Assembly: GCF_040436345.1 (NCBI RefSeq)
Contig: NC_133236.1
Location: 15,128,466-15,192,465, forward strand
Source: Pagrus major
Taxonomy: Eukaryota > Chordata > Actinopteri > Spariformes > Sparidae
Length of the DNA stretch: 64,000 nt
Direction: 5' to 3'
The notes under the pieces are model-generated. The model was not told the DNA's origin. It was given only the letters and a program-made list of their open reading frames with translations, and did not search any database. This document shows positions 12,240 through 30,000 of the stretch, in pieces (positions within the stretch are counted from its first letter, which is position 1; every line of letters begins with the position of its first letter). A program made the translations under genes and the position numbers.

Positions 12240-12612
12240 CGAAGACTTTTTGCACAGAACGCTCGAGGGAAGATGCTTCACTCCCATGTACTTCCGGTTT
12301 TTAAAAAAACCGTTAAACCAGTCAAACGCTGATTTTATCGTCTATTTATTTAGGTAGGACCGAAAATACTGTTTTTTCTACTATGGCATACTGAAGCCGG
12401 TGTAAGCGTCCTCTTGACGTGTATTCTTTAGCAGATACCACGTCATGCTAGCTTGCTAGTTGCAGTTGCGATAACTCACTGTTTGCCTTCTACCAGGTAA
12501 CTATCTTGACAACTCTTTGGGTCAAAGGTCTTTACTCACTTCCTACATCTCCCAAATTCAACTTCTCGAGCCTGTGAGCAGTGTCCTGGCTACTTCTCCC
12601 TGTTCACATCAG
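12240..12612 (+). promoter_or_regulatory. bpnt1 promoter and noncoding first exon(s)
   Basis: An ETS-type CTTCCGG lies at 12291-12297. Two candidate splice donors follow: CCAG|gtaact near 12495 and CATCA|gtaagt near 12611. Either can splice to the acceptor just before the coding exon at 13081. The leader is therefore split, and the choice between donors cannot be made from sequence alone. Confidence 0.45.
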
Positions 12613-13080
12613 TAAGTATTCACCCAACATCACAACTATTATACTGACTTGATCTTTTTGGAGTAATATCTCTGATTTAGCTGACTCTAAACAGTAGCAT
12701 TTTAGCTAATTAGCCGGAATTGTATAGATATTTCTGCTTATTCTGTGTTTACGAGCTCTTTGTAGTTAACAGATGTGTGTATGAAAGCAGACAGTATTGG
12801 CTAATGATTAAGCTCATTGTGTGAGATTGATCGGCTGATCCAGTCATCGCCACTTGTCATTCATTTGCAATCAAATATTCACAGAAGAGGAGGCGTAACT
12901 ACACTTAGCAGACAAACTTGGGAAAGGATTTTGAAGTTGTCAGATACATTGCAAAAAGGAGCTGCAGATTGATTGTTGGAAGATGCCCTCATTTCAACTT
13001 CATCATGCTTTAAATTTAAATTAAGGTGGTGGTTTGATTGTGTCCACTAATAAACATGCTGCTTTCTCTGTCTATTAGAG

Positions 13081-16000
13081 ATGTCTGGAAGTCCTGCTGT
13101 GGTTATGAGGCTGGTGGCCTCAGCCTACACTGTGGCTGAAAAGGCTGGAGCCATTGTGAGGAAGGTCCTTCACAGTGGAGAGCTTGGCATTGTGGAAAAG
13201 GTAGGATACGTTTATTATTGGCATTTAAATCACAGAACAAGCGCAATTACTCATAGCTTGTCCCAGATGAACACATTAAACAGCGTATTAACACTGCCTG
13301 CTGTGAGATGACTTGTTTGAACCTTTTCTCTTTCTCTTAACCCCTGCACAGACTGGAGCTAATGATCTGCAGACACTGGCGGACAGACTGGCACAGCAGA
13401 GCATTTGCGCGTCACTGTCCAGACGTTTCCCTAAAATCACCATCATTGGAGAGGAGGTGAGTAGTGTCCTGGTAAAATGAGGCCCATGGACACCCATCTA
13501 TACAGGTTATTCAAGTTTATAGAAGGAGAGTGAAAGACTGCTGGTCATGTGTGTCAACTGTTTTTATTAGGATCTCCCAGATGAGGAAGTAAAGGAAGAT
13601 CTCATTGAGAATGGCCACTCAGAGGAAATCCTCCAGAAGACGTGTCCAGCAGAATATAGCGGGCTGAAAGAGGAGGAGGTAAGACTCAGAAATACAATGA
13701 ATGAATGAATAATTTCAGTTAGACATAGAAAGACGTATTATCTGTGTCTTATAACGGTTTTAAAGACGTGCAGCTGTGTCTACATAAACATTGTCTACGT
13801 CTAGTGATCACACACTGTTAACTCTTACTGTGCACATATTTCTGAATCTCAGCTAGTTGTGTGGGTTGATCCCCTCGATGGCACAAAGGAATATACTGAA
13901 GGTGGGTTCATTTTAATGTCCTTGTTCTTCCTGTTTTTCTGTGTGTCAATTAAAATGCCTTTCCCTTGAAAGCACTGCAGGCTGAGACATTATCATAAGT
14001 TATACAGCTCTTGCTCAAGAAACTCCTTAAACAAATACATTTATCACTAATGTGACTCCACCCACTTGTATTGAATGAATTAAAGAACACAATCATCAGC
14101 TACACTGCACCTTGAACCTTGCTCAGTAATCTTTTATTTTTAAATACAACAGCAGTTTATAGTGTAACTACTTCAAAGTCATGTTAGCCTCTCTGATGAG
14201 TTAGCTGTTAAGGTACTGTGTGGAGTCAAGGTTCTAGATATGCTCGGGATGTCAGTACTGACCTTATTAAGCAGGTATCAGGCAAACATGACAGATCCAC
14301 ATTAAATACAGTTTGCTCAGCAATTTCAAGGTAAGAGTCAGTGTTTTTCTGCTATCAGTCACATTGGACCGCCCACTCAGTTTTTTTATGCCTCTCACCT
14401 CATGTTATCTTACATTAAAAAATGGTCGGTTTGAGTTCCACATAGTGTGTTACAGATTTAAAAAAAACATAATTAGTATTAGCTGATTTTTGTGTGAATT
14501 CAAACAAAGAGCTTCATCCTGTCCGGTTTGCAACTCTGCACTGTGTGTGTAGCTGAGCCCCGCCCTCAGTCAAACAGACACAGAGTTGTAGCAGAGGAAG
14601 GAGACGGAAACAGTGATGTAACCTGGTCACTATGTTTTTACAGAGTACCGAACTCACAACAGCAAAATACTATAAAAATAAGAAAATACAGGCCGATGAA
14701 TTTTAACAGATATTCTTACCTTGTTGGTTGTTAAATGCTTTCTTCGGACCATTTCTTGGGGTTGCTTTCTGGCTCTCAGAGCTTCATTATCACTTTTACC
14801 TTTCTCTTTTCCTTCCTCATGTATGCCTGCTTCTGCTGTCTACCTGTGTCTGTCGCTCTATTTCTGCTGACCCAGCGGCAAGGTGTCTCCATCACCCAAC
14901 AGAAGCCCAGATACCACACAAAGGGTCGGACACCTCTCAGCTTCACAGCACAGCTCTCTGTATGGGAAGGCAGTCGCAGGAAACTGATAAAAAGATTAAA
15001 TTCTCAACTGTCCTTTTATTTCCGTCCACTTGCATGTGGCCACATCAGAAATATTTCCCTAGGAGTTAAACTGCCCTAAAACCACTAACTACAGCTAACA
15101 TCCTGCCGATTTCTCATTGAAGGGCTCCTGGATAATGTGACGGTGCTGATTGGTATCGCATACGCAGGCAAAGCTATCGCAGGTGTCATCAACCAGCCTT
15201 TCTACAACTACCAGGTACAGACCGGAGTAAATGATCCTGTGTCCGAACATCTGTCACTCTGGTAAAATCAAATGTTCTCCTCATCAGCTCGGAGCGGGAG
15301 CAGAATTAGGACGAACCATGTGGGGAATGCCAGGACTGGGCTCCTTTGGATTTCAGCTGAAGGAAGTTCCGGGTGATAGACGCATCATCACCACCACACG
15401 CTCCCATAGCAACAAGGTGGTGACCGATTGTGTAGACGCCATGGAGCCGCATGAAGTTGTAAGAGTTGGTGGAGCTGGAAACAAGGTGAGATGGATTTTA
15501 GAGGCAAACCACTTTGAGATTGTTTGAAATATGAGCTCCAAACTGAACCAGGATTCAGCTAAAGTGGGCTGGAAGCTGAATGCGGACAACTTTATTAATC
15601 CCACCAGGGGCAATTTGTTAGCACAGCTTGTACGCACAAGAAAAAACACTTAAACACATAAATAAATGCATACATACAATACTGTTTCTGTCCTTTAGTG
15701 TTAGACTGTGAAACCAGCAGATACATGAGAAACACAGGAGGCTCTATATAAAAGATTGATAAAAAAGTAGACAAGAAATTAAATTATTATAGTTGTAACA
15801 CTGCCAGTACATCAGTAGGGATGGGAATCAAAAACTGGTTCCAAATTTTCCAATCTATCTGAGTTTATTAATCCATTTTATCCATGCCGGCATATTTTTT
15901 TGACACTAGTGCCTTGCAAAAGAACGTGCCTTTCATCCATCTTAGATGATGACAGGGGTGTAACTCAAGAACCGGTTCCAAATCAAACAGAGGTTAAACA

Positions 16001-16935
16001 GTGCAAGTTTTGCACGCTTGACTAAGGCAAGTAGGTCCGTCTGTTGATGAATCTTTCGGTTACTTTCTTGATTAATCGTTTAGTTGTTTGGTCTATAAAA
16101 TGTCCAAACCCCAAAGACATTCAGTTTACTATCATGAAGGAGTGAAGAAACCAGGAAATATTTACATTTAAGAAGCTCTCTTAAAAAAAGTACTTAAACT
16201 GATTAATTCATTCTAAAGTTGCAAATTAATTTAACAGCTGACAACTAATCGATTAATTGTTGCAGCTCTACAACCGAGTCACATGCATTCCTGTTTCTAA
16301 ATTGTGTTCAGACTCGGAGATAATAAGACGGCTCCGTTGGTGCTGTAAACCTGTGTAGGCCTACTTTCTTTTCACACAGAAATGTATCAGGGATTGGTAA
16401 AGGATTATACTGATAGGCAGAATCAAAAATGGCATCTGCATCAATACAATCTGATCAAAAAAGAGGCTCTTGATGTGTAAAGAGTGTTTGTTTTATCAAA
16501 TCGTCTCTCTGCAGATAATCCAGCTTGTTGAAGGAAGAGCTTCTGCTTATGTGTTCGCCAGTCCAGGGTGCAAGAAGTGGGACACCTGCGCTCCTGAGGC
16601 CATTCTCACTGCTGTTGGAGGTGAAAAATCATCAGTTGTGTAGCAGCAGATGCAAAAAATGATGTGTCTCTGTAACTATAAAGAATTAATCTGTAGATTT
16701 AAAATATAAGCCTTTAACAGATTGTTTACTAGTCTTAGCCAAAAATGTTTCTCTCTACTTCATCAATTTCTCTCTTTGTCCAGGTAAACTGACTGACATG
16801 CATGGCAATGCATACCGCTACGATGCTAATGTGAAGCACATGAACTCTGCTGGTGTTCTTGCTACACTACGCAACCACGAGTACTACGTCAGCAGAGTAC
16901 CACAGTCAGTGAGGCAAGCCCTGAAAACGGACTGA
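13081..16935 (+). CDS. bpnt1: 3'(2'),5'-bisphosphate nucleotidase 1
   Basis: Eight coding exons (13081-13200, 13352-13456, 13571-13678, 13853-13901, 15123-15214, 15288-15485, 16515-16620, 16784-16935) give 309 residues; human BPNT1 has 308. It hydrolyses the 3' phosphate of 3'-phosphoadenosine 5'-phosphate, the by-product of sulfation, to AMP in the cytosol, and is magnesium-dependent and lithium-inhibited. All metal-site motifs of the family are present: GEED (about 73-76), WVDPLDGT (D117, D120) and [10 protein letters not shown] (D247). The start [23 protein letters not shown] aligns with the vertebrate N-terminus. The largest intron (13902-15122) carries no other gene. An ATTAAA near 16985 or AATAAA near 17464 may end the mRNA. 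Confidence 0.96.
16030..16270 (+). mobile_element. hAT-like MITE, third copy (left end truncated)
   Basis: The internal words TAGTTGTTTGGTCTATAAAATGTCC and the right end CTAATCGATTAATTGTTGCAGCTCTA match the copies at 7286 and 8501. It lies in a bpnt1 intron. Confidence 0.6.
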
Positions 16936-18480
16936 AGTCTGTCTTCATCATAGACAAAACACTAATGTCTGTCTGTGGTTCAGAGATTAAAATCCATACA
17001 GAGGAGAGTTCCTGGACACTAGTGCAGAAACCTTGTAAAGATGCAGAAAGTGTAAAGAAAAAGTCATCAAATGTATTTTGTATTTTAAAAAATGTGATGA
17101 TTTCTATGGTGTTCCACTTGAAATGCTAATTCCCATTCAGCAATTTCTGTAACGCCCCCTGAAGTCAGATTTTCAACTCTACGTTGAAAGTCGGACGCAC
17201 CTCACCAACCATGATCTCAAAATCCAAGATGGCAGCTCCAATCATGTCAGACTTCTATCTGTGTCCATCTATGTTCCTTCGGTGTTCGTATGCACAAAAT
17301 ACCGCGTAATGCATTGCATTAACTAGAAGTGCTAGCACTGGCTAATCTGGCTAGTGCCGGCTTTCTGACCTGTACAGGAACTCTGTCCACTCTGGTATGA
17401 CGTCAGGAAAATGGAACGCACCAATAACCACATGTAAAGGTTCATTTGCAAAACCACATATAAATAAATCATTTTTAATACATGTCTGTACCACAGAGTG
17501 AACCCTGGTTTTTGTGTCATTCAGCATCACTCAACACTTCATTAACCACAAAACAGAGCAGGCTCAACAGCACTTCCATTTATTTCACTCGTTTGAAACA
17601 AACTCTTACAAATCTCAAAATGTCTCAACATACTGTTTCCAACTTGAAGACCAACAGATTTACAAGGCAAAAGGCAAGATTTAAATAAATAAAAACACAT
17701 TGGTTAAATGTTTGTTAGTGAGCTGGAAATGATTTACTTCATTCAAGGACCAGTAAGTGGGAACAACAAACAGAATGCCATCATCTTGACTTTATGGTTT
17801 TGACCTTTACAATGTCATGCAATGACTGGAAGTGCAACGATGTTCAGTGTGTAAGAGCTCGACATCTACTGAAAAAATGAATCTACTGATAACTACTTCT
17901 TGACCCTGTACTGTACGCCACTTACTTCACCATCTTCTCTTGCACTGGCACATCCGTCTCTACTTTTCTACACACCTACTGTACTCAACAGACTTTAAGG
18001 ACACGAACTCGAAGTGCTCACTCAGGTTTTGTTCCCACAATTTTCCACGTACACTGACTGACATCAAAACTGAAAACGCTATTGCATTACTCAACCGCAA
18101 ACAGTCCTTCAGTGATATGAGGGTTACAAAAGTTTCAGAGCTTGGTGTTGCGTATGAAAAAGGCTGGAAACACTGATCTAATGTAGAGCATCTACTGTGT
18201 ATGAATGCCCTGATAAAAGGTACAGCATCGGCTGGCTGTGTCCTTTTTTTAAAGTAGGCTTTACAAATGTTTATTCTTGCATATCGCAAGAGTTTTAGCA
18301 ATATTTATTGCACTTATATCGTCAAAATCTCAGGATTTTTTTGATACCTCCGCTGGGAGAAAAACATTCTTGAGTCGAAGGGAAAGTCATGGCAATGTTG
18401 AAGTTATAAAAAGGAAAAATCTGGCTGTGTTGCAAAGATTTCAAGAGTTAGATGAGAAGATTGTTATATCATGTCCATCC

Positions 18481-18855
18481 ACATACTTGCCAACCCTCCC
18501 GATTTTCATTGCCCTCTCCAGGTTTCCTTCCACGGTCACAAATCTCTGGTATTTCTTCCTGTTTATGACAATTTTTCACACTTTTCCCCTTTTAGTTATC
18601 ACAACCTGTTTCTACAGTGTGAGAGGGGGCCAGAGAAATGGAGAGGAAGAGAATATTCAAAGAAATTTATCCCCGACTCCCTGGAGAAAGGAATTCCTGT
18701 TTCTTATGTAAAGTTTTAAAGGAAAGTGGCTTGTTTGACATGAAAATGCTTTTTCATTTTACTTATTATTTTGTTATTTTGATTCTTTACCCCCAGAACA
18801 CCGCTTTGGTTTTGAAATCCTCCCTATTTTTGAGGTCTCAAGGTTGGCAAGTATG
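18481..18855. mobile_element. MITE with perfect ACATACTTGCCAACC inverted ends, nested in another repeat
   Basis: The left end ACATACTTGCCAACC and the right end GGTTGGCAAGTATGT are perfect inverted complements over 15 bases, about 375 bases apart. Flanking sequence on both sides (GTTAGATGAGAAGATTGT on the left, TGAATATGAAGCTACAGCCAG on the right) belongs to another teleost repeat, so this element landed inside an older one. No transposase is present. Confidence 0.7.
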
Positions 18856-19066
18856 TCTGTCCATTGAATATGAAGCTACAGCCAGCTTAGCACCAACTCT
18901 GATCGTCTAAAACTTGTCAATGAACACTTTCTTTTGTGTTTGTTTAATCCATACAAAAACAGTCAAAAAACTAGAGTTTTTTGAAGGTTATTGGTCTGAC
19001 TGAAATAGTGAAACACACCAATTTCTTTTTACACTTCAATTAACACGTATATTGTTTGTTTAAAGA

Positions 19067-19267
19067 GCTGGTAGGTGGATTTTGCTGCCATCGCATAGAG
19101 CCAGGTGAACTGTTTCCCCCTGTTTCTAGTCTGTGCTAAGATAAGTTAGCCTATTGCTGGTATTACTTTCATATTTGACAGACATGGGAGTGGTATTGAT
19201 CTTCTCTCTTGTCAAGAAAGCAAATAAGGTTATTTCATAAAATGTTTTCTAAACTATTCCTTTAAGC
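19067..19267 (-). mobile_element. Short interspersed repeat (CTAGAAACAGGGGGAAAC family)
   Basis: Read on the minus strand it contains TAAAGGAATAGTTTAGAAAAC, CTTGACAAGAGAGAAGAT and CTAGAAACAGGGGGAAACAG, then AAAATCCACCTACCAGC. Forward pieces of the same family are at 33265-33420 and 42745-42905, and flank the nested element at 18481-18855. Noncoding. Confidence 0.55.
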
Positions 19268-19759
19268 AGTGAAGTAGCTAATAGTATATAATGGGGTAAT
19301 GGCAGTAATTAGTCTAATTATTGGAAGATTAGGCAAATCAAGGTGAGACAGGTCTGGGAGAGTTCATGGATCTTAGGTTGTCGAGGACAAAGAACCCGTC
19401 TGAGTCTCACAAGCGTACATGCATTCACAAAATCACAATGGAAATCTGAAGGCGCAGAGAAGCATCTTTTCTTAACATCTTGCCAACTCCACAAGAGTCT
19501 GGTTTTAATATTGCTGAATGGACTGAGTAGTAGAAGTGAGGGCTGAGTTAATACATACTGATGGCATCGAAAGAAATGGAGGAAATACCACTCACATATT
19601 CATAAAAATACCCACAGAACAAGCAAAAAACACTCCTGGAGTTTCTGTTTACACATGAACAAGCTGACTGAGAGAGGGCTGGAGTGTTTGAGGCAGCCTG
19701 CAGGAACGAGGGCCAGAGACCAGCCGGGGGGGAGGAGCAGGAGAGTCAGGGCCAGCCGC

Positions 19760-25826
<6,067 letters not shown>

Positions 25827-26560
25827 GTTTCTGATACTCACACAGGCAGGATGTTGGGCAACACCGACCCGGGGCGTAGACTCGTAGGCTCAAAGGAGGA
25901 CAAGCCTTCCCAGTCATGCACAGGGGAGTAATCAGCAAGTTAAGTCCGATTAAAGTCCAATTTGATGGTACTTTTTATTGGTATCAATTTTATATGTATC
26001 TTTTTAGTCTCCACAGTATTTAAGAGCAATAACTTTATACTCAACTGCATTTATCTGATAGTTACTCAGTGTTCAATTAAGATTTTAGATACAAATAAAT
26101 ATAATTATACTATAGCACTTAGCAAACAATAGCAAGTACTATAATACCATAGCAAACAAGTTCGTTTTTTCAATTCGTCATGGAGTAAAAATAAAACATG
26201 ACATATAAGAACACGTGCATACAAATAGCAAATAAAACAAAGATGACATTAATATACAGAAAAAAAAGTCGAAAATATTAAACTACAGAAGAGAATATGC
26301 AGACTACAGACTCAAGGTTGTGCTGGACTATTAAATAGATTATCAGCTTTCCATTCAGTCAGATCCATTAGTTCGGGGAGATTGGGATTTTTTTAGTGTT
26401 TCACTTGAGTTGTTTATTCTGTGACAGTAACTGGATTTTTGATTTTGTGTTCTGTGATCAAACAGCACATGTGACAATACTGGTCTCTTCATTGTTTTCG
26501 AGTGGGTAGATACTGTTGTTGACAAAGTACATCAGCCACAACTTGAATATTGTACCCATT
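25827..26560. promoter_or_regulatory. ppp1cb promoter / plb1 downstream flank
   Basis: This short gap separates the ppp1cb start codon from the presumed plb1 3' end. The ppp1cb start itself reads AAACATGGCGGAAAG, a YY1-type motif, which is typical just downstream of a transcription start. No other gene or clear repeat is recognised. Confidence 0.4.
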
Positions 26561-27088
26561 TTATTTTATTAATAAATAAAAAATGAGGATAGAGAAATGT
26601 ACAGGACATCAGGATTCAACAGGGTCAGCCAATTACATTTGGAAACAATTTCTGGTACAGTATAAAAATTACAAATATTTTACAAACATGTAGCACCATC
26701 AAGTATTATCTTTGATACAAACAAATCACATTTGCCTCTATAGCATAAACGGGCTGCTAGTACTGCCAATCCAACAGTGATTCAACATCCAAGTCTGCAG
26801 CTCTATGCAGCTTTCGAGCATAGTTGTTTCGTTTTTTTGTGTACTAGACCTACGAGTGATTTAGGTCAATAGGTTGAATTTCAAGTGGTCCCATAGACGC
26901 AACTGCAGATGAGCTGCAGTCGAGTGAAGCTAGTGGTCAAAAATGCCTTTGACAGCAGCTTTAAGACTTAAATATAATGTTGACAATAAATACAGCTTGA
27001 GAAGAACAGACACATTAAAAAACCACTTGTGTCTCATTTCTACAGCTCGTCCCTGCTTCGTTTTTCCGACGCTGACTGCAGGAGAGAA
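26560..27088 (-). other. plb1 3' UTR
   Basis: After the plb1 stop codon (27089-27091) there is no coding sequence. Several minus-strand AATAAA signals (TTTATT on the plus strand) cluster at about 26555-26575, a likely polyadenylation site, only about 730 bases before the ppp1cb start. Confidence 0.5.
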
Positions 27089-30000
27089 TCAGCCAGGCAA
27101 AAGTAACGCCAGGCCAGTAAACAGATGATTCCCACCAATCACTGGCACCCACACAGGCATGAGGAGGGACACTTTGGCACAGGGGAAGTCTGTTACAGTG
27201 TTGTTGGGACTACTAGCTGTTGAGGTGGGGGTCACAGGTGAACTTGGAAGGCTGTTGATCTTAGTGTAGATGAAAGGATTCACCTGTAGGAATTCAATTC
27301 AAGTATTATGGGTTGATTAGTCAAATTATATGGAGAGCAAATTCAACTTAGATCTAGTTTGGTGATATAATAATAACAGGAGTTGTGATTTCAGAAATAT
27401 CCACACATACCTCAGAGGGACAGTGAATCTTGGATCGGTCATATGTGAAGTTGTTATAGGCCTGCTTTCTGCCTACAGGCTCCAACTGTTAAGACAGACA
27501 GAGAAATTCTGTAAAACCAAAAACGCTTGGACACATTGTGCTTCAGTTCAGTCTGTTCTCCATTCTCACCATGTTATTCCACAGGGCAATGGCCATCTCA
27601 GCATGAGCTCGCTCACTTATGTGGAAACAGTCCACAGAGAAGAAACTGGAATCAGCCTCACCGACCTGTGAAACGATTAGATTTAGGGTACATTTTCGTT
27701 ACTTATGTTTGGATGCTTGTTTTGATATATGTGTATGTCTCTGTAACTTACTCCAATGTAAGGGATGAAGGAATTATGTAAAAAGGGTTGAAGGACAACA
27801 GCAAAGTCTTCTTTTCCATCATAGCGATCTCCAGAAATAAGTTGCAGGAGCTCAACCTAGGGAAAAAGACAGAAAATTGGAGAAATTATAGACACAACCC
27901 CCTTTTTTCCCCAAAAATATTTAAAATGGTTAAAAGAGCTCTTTGCTTCTACCTGATACTCGTGATTGATTCGTTTTATCTCTTCCAGCTCTGGGGAGTT
28001 TTCATCTGGGTTGATAACACAGGGACAGTTGGTCCTTTAAAAAAGGAGAAAGGAAATTATTTCAAATTACAGAATCAAATATTTTTTCATTTCAAAATCC
28101 TTAAATTCTAAATTAAATCCTTGACTAGAAAATAGATAGGTGTAAAGGTTTACAGTAGTAGGGAATGTTAGGAATTATATCTCTGCATCAAAACAACTGA
28201 ACCAGAGGTATTTTCAAAATCTCTGATGTTCCCAGAAACACCCAAAACATCTCCTTTATGTCCACTAAATGGACAGGGAAAATAGGTTATTATTTAGTGT
28301 TAACTGCAAAATTACAATATGCCTGAGTTAGAGAACATATCAACCAATCAAAACAAATATGACTGAATAATCTAATCGGAAGCACTTCACCACCTTCAGT
28401 TTTTTCCAATTTGCAAAGCATGTCTCTTTTAATTCTCATATCTGCTTTAGAAAATCTTAATCTTTCTAAGATTTTAGTATTTGGAGTTTTAAAGCTGCAT
28501 CTACTGTTTTTTAACCACTTGGGGGCAGCAGAAACCAGCTTTAACAAAGTGCTGACATATTTTACAGTTGTGTTTTTACACATCCAGGAGCATTATAATT
28601 CATTTGGAGTTTATCATCTGGTCTCGTGATGAATCAAAGTCAGATATCCACTCTCCTTTTTGCTATTTTTTGGTCTCCACCAACTCTTGATATAAATATC
28701 TGTCTCTTTAGCCGCTAAATATTCCTCTGTGTTCACACGCTAGTGCTTAACTTTGTCTATTGGCTGTTCGGTGCTGAATTTGTAGTGTAGTGGGGGTTTA
28801 AGAGCTTTTTTCGACTAAAAACAACTGCTCGCTGGGACTGTAAAACTACAATGATACGATACGATACGATACGATACGATACGATACGATACGATACGAT
28901 ACGATACGGTACGTAGAGTTGAGGGGAACTGCAGAGTCAGGCGGTATCATCACTATGAGCGACTCCTTTTACATTATACATTGTTGTGTCTATAATATAA
29001 TACATATATAATCTAAAAAATAAAATATCTATATAATACAAAAATATTGATCACAGACACTTTAAAATCATGTGACTTCCAATTTTCTACATGACGTATA
29101 GGAAGATTGTAAATCACAGAAAAACAGGCACAACAAACCTCTGCAGGAGGGAACAACTAATCGTGTTCTTCTTGACTGTTTTCAGCAGCTCTATCTGCAA
29201 GATCTCCACGACATTAACCAGCACCCTCGGTACCTAAAGATACAGAGAAAGAGAGGAGGGTGAAAAGGCAGGAAAGGTATGACCCACTTGTACTCAAAAG
29301 TACAGCAGGTGATGATAACTGATAGCTTTTAATATCTCACCTCTTTGTACAACATGTCCAAACTGAGCATCAGATTGTGGCTGTAGTTCTTCGGTGACAA
29401 GTTATTCTGCAGAGATATGCAAAGTGTGGTTTTTCCTGCAGTTCCATCACATCACACAAATGTGTGGTTATCTATGTACAATGTGATTTTAAAGAACTCT
29501 TACTTGGTCTATGCAGTAATGGCAAAGATCATTCCCCCCGACGAATATTGTCACAAGTTTCCAGTCCGTTTCAAAATTCACCGCCTGTGTAGCATGTATA
29601 CAAAACATGAGCATGAAAGAGGTAGACAATCTGTTTTATAAATTACTTAGCTTTAGGGATGTCTGACCTTGTTCCCCTTTATGGCCTTGATGAGAGCTTG
29701 AACTTGTGCTGGGATTGCTCTGTATTAGAACAAATATAGGCAGTAGACGTTAGAGAGATGGCAACAATGAGTTCCTTAAAGGTTTTACTAAAAAGAAAAG
29801 GCACATACGAGGTCTTAGCTCCAGACGCAGCCATGTTGAAACCCTTCTGTAAAGAGCCCACGCCTTTCGAGAAGCCTTTTAAGGAGGGGTTGAACATCTT
29901 TAAGATGTCTGAGGAGAGAAAGAGCAAAAAGGATCAGGTAAAAGAAAAGCGAGTAAAGGGTTCTTTTCTTGCAACATCACAGCTCTAAAACTGAAAATCA

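Larger units (their letters stand above)
16936..19759. other. Convergent bpnt1 / ppp1cb 3' UTR interval
   Basis: No coding exon is recognisable. The interval should hold the short bpnt1 3' UTR on the left and the long ppp1cb 3' UTR on the right (vertebrate PPP1CB mRNAs have 3' UTRs of kilobases). Minus-strand AATAAA signals are present near 17579-17584 and 18303-18308. Repeats occupy about 18400-19267. Short ORFs such as 17960-18301 (minus) and 18277-18711 (plus) show no family similarity. Confidence 0.5.
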
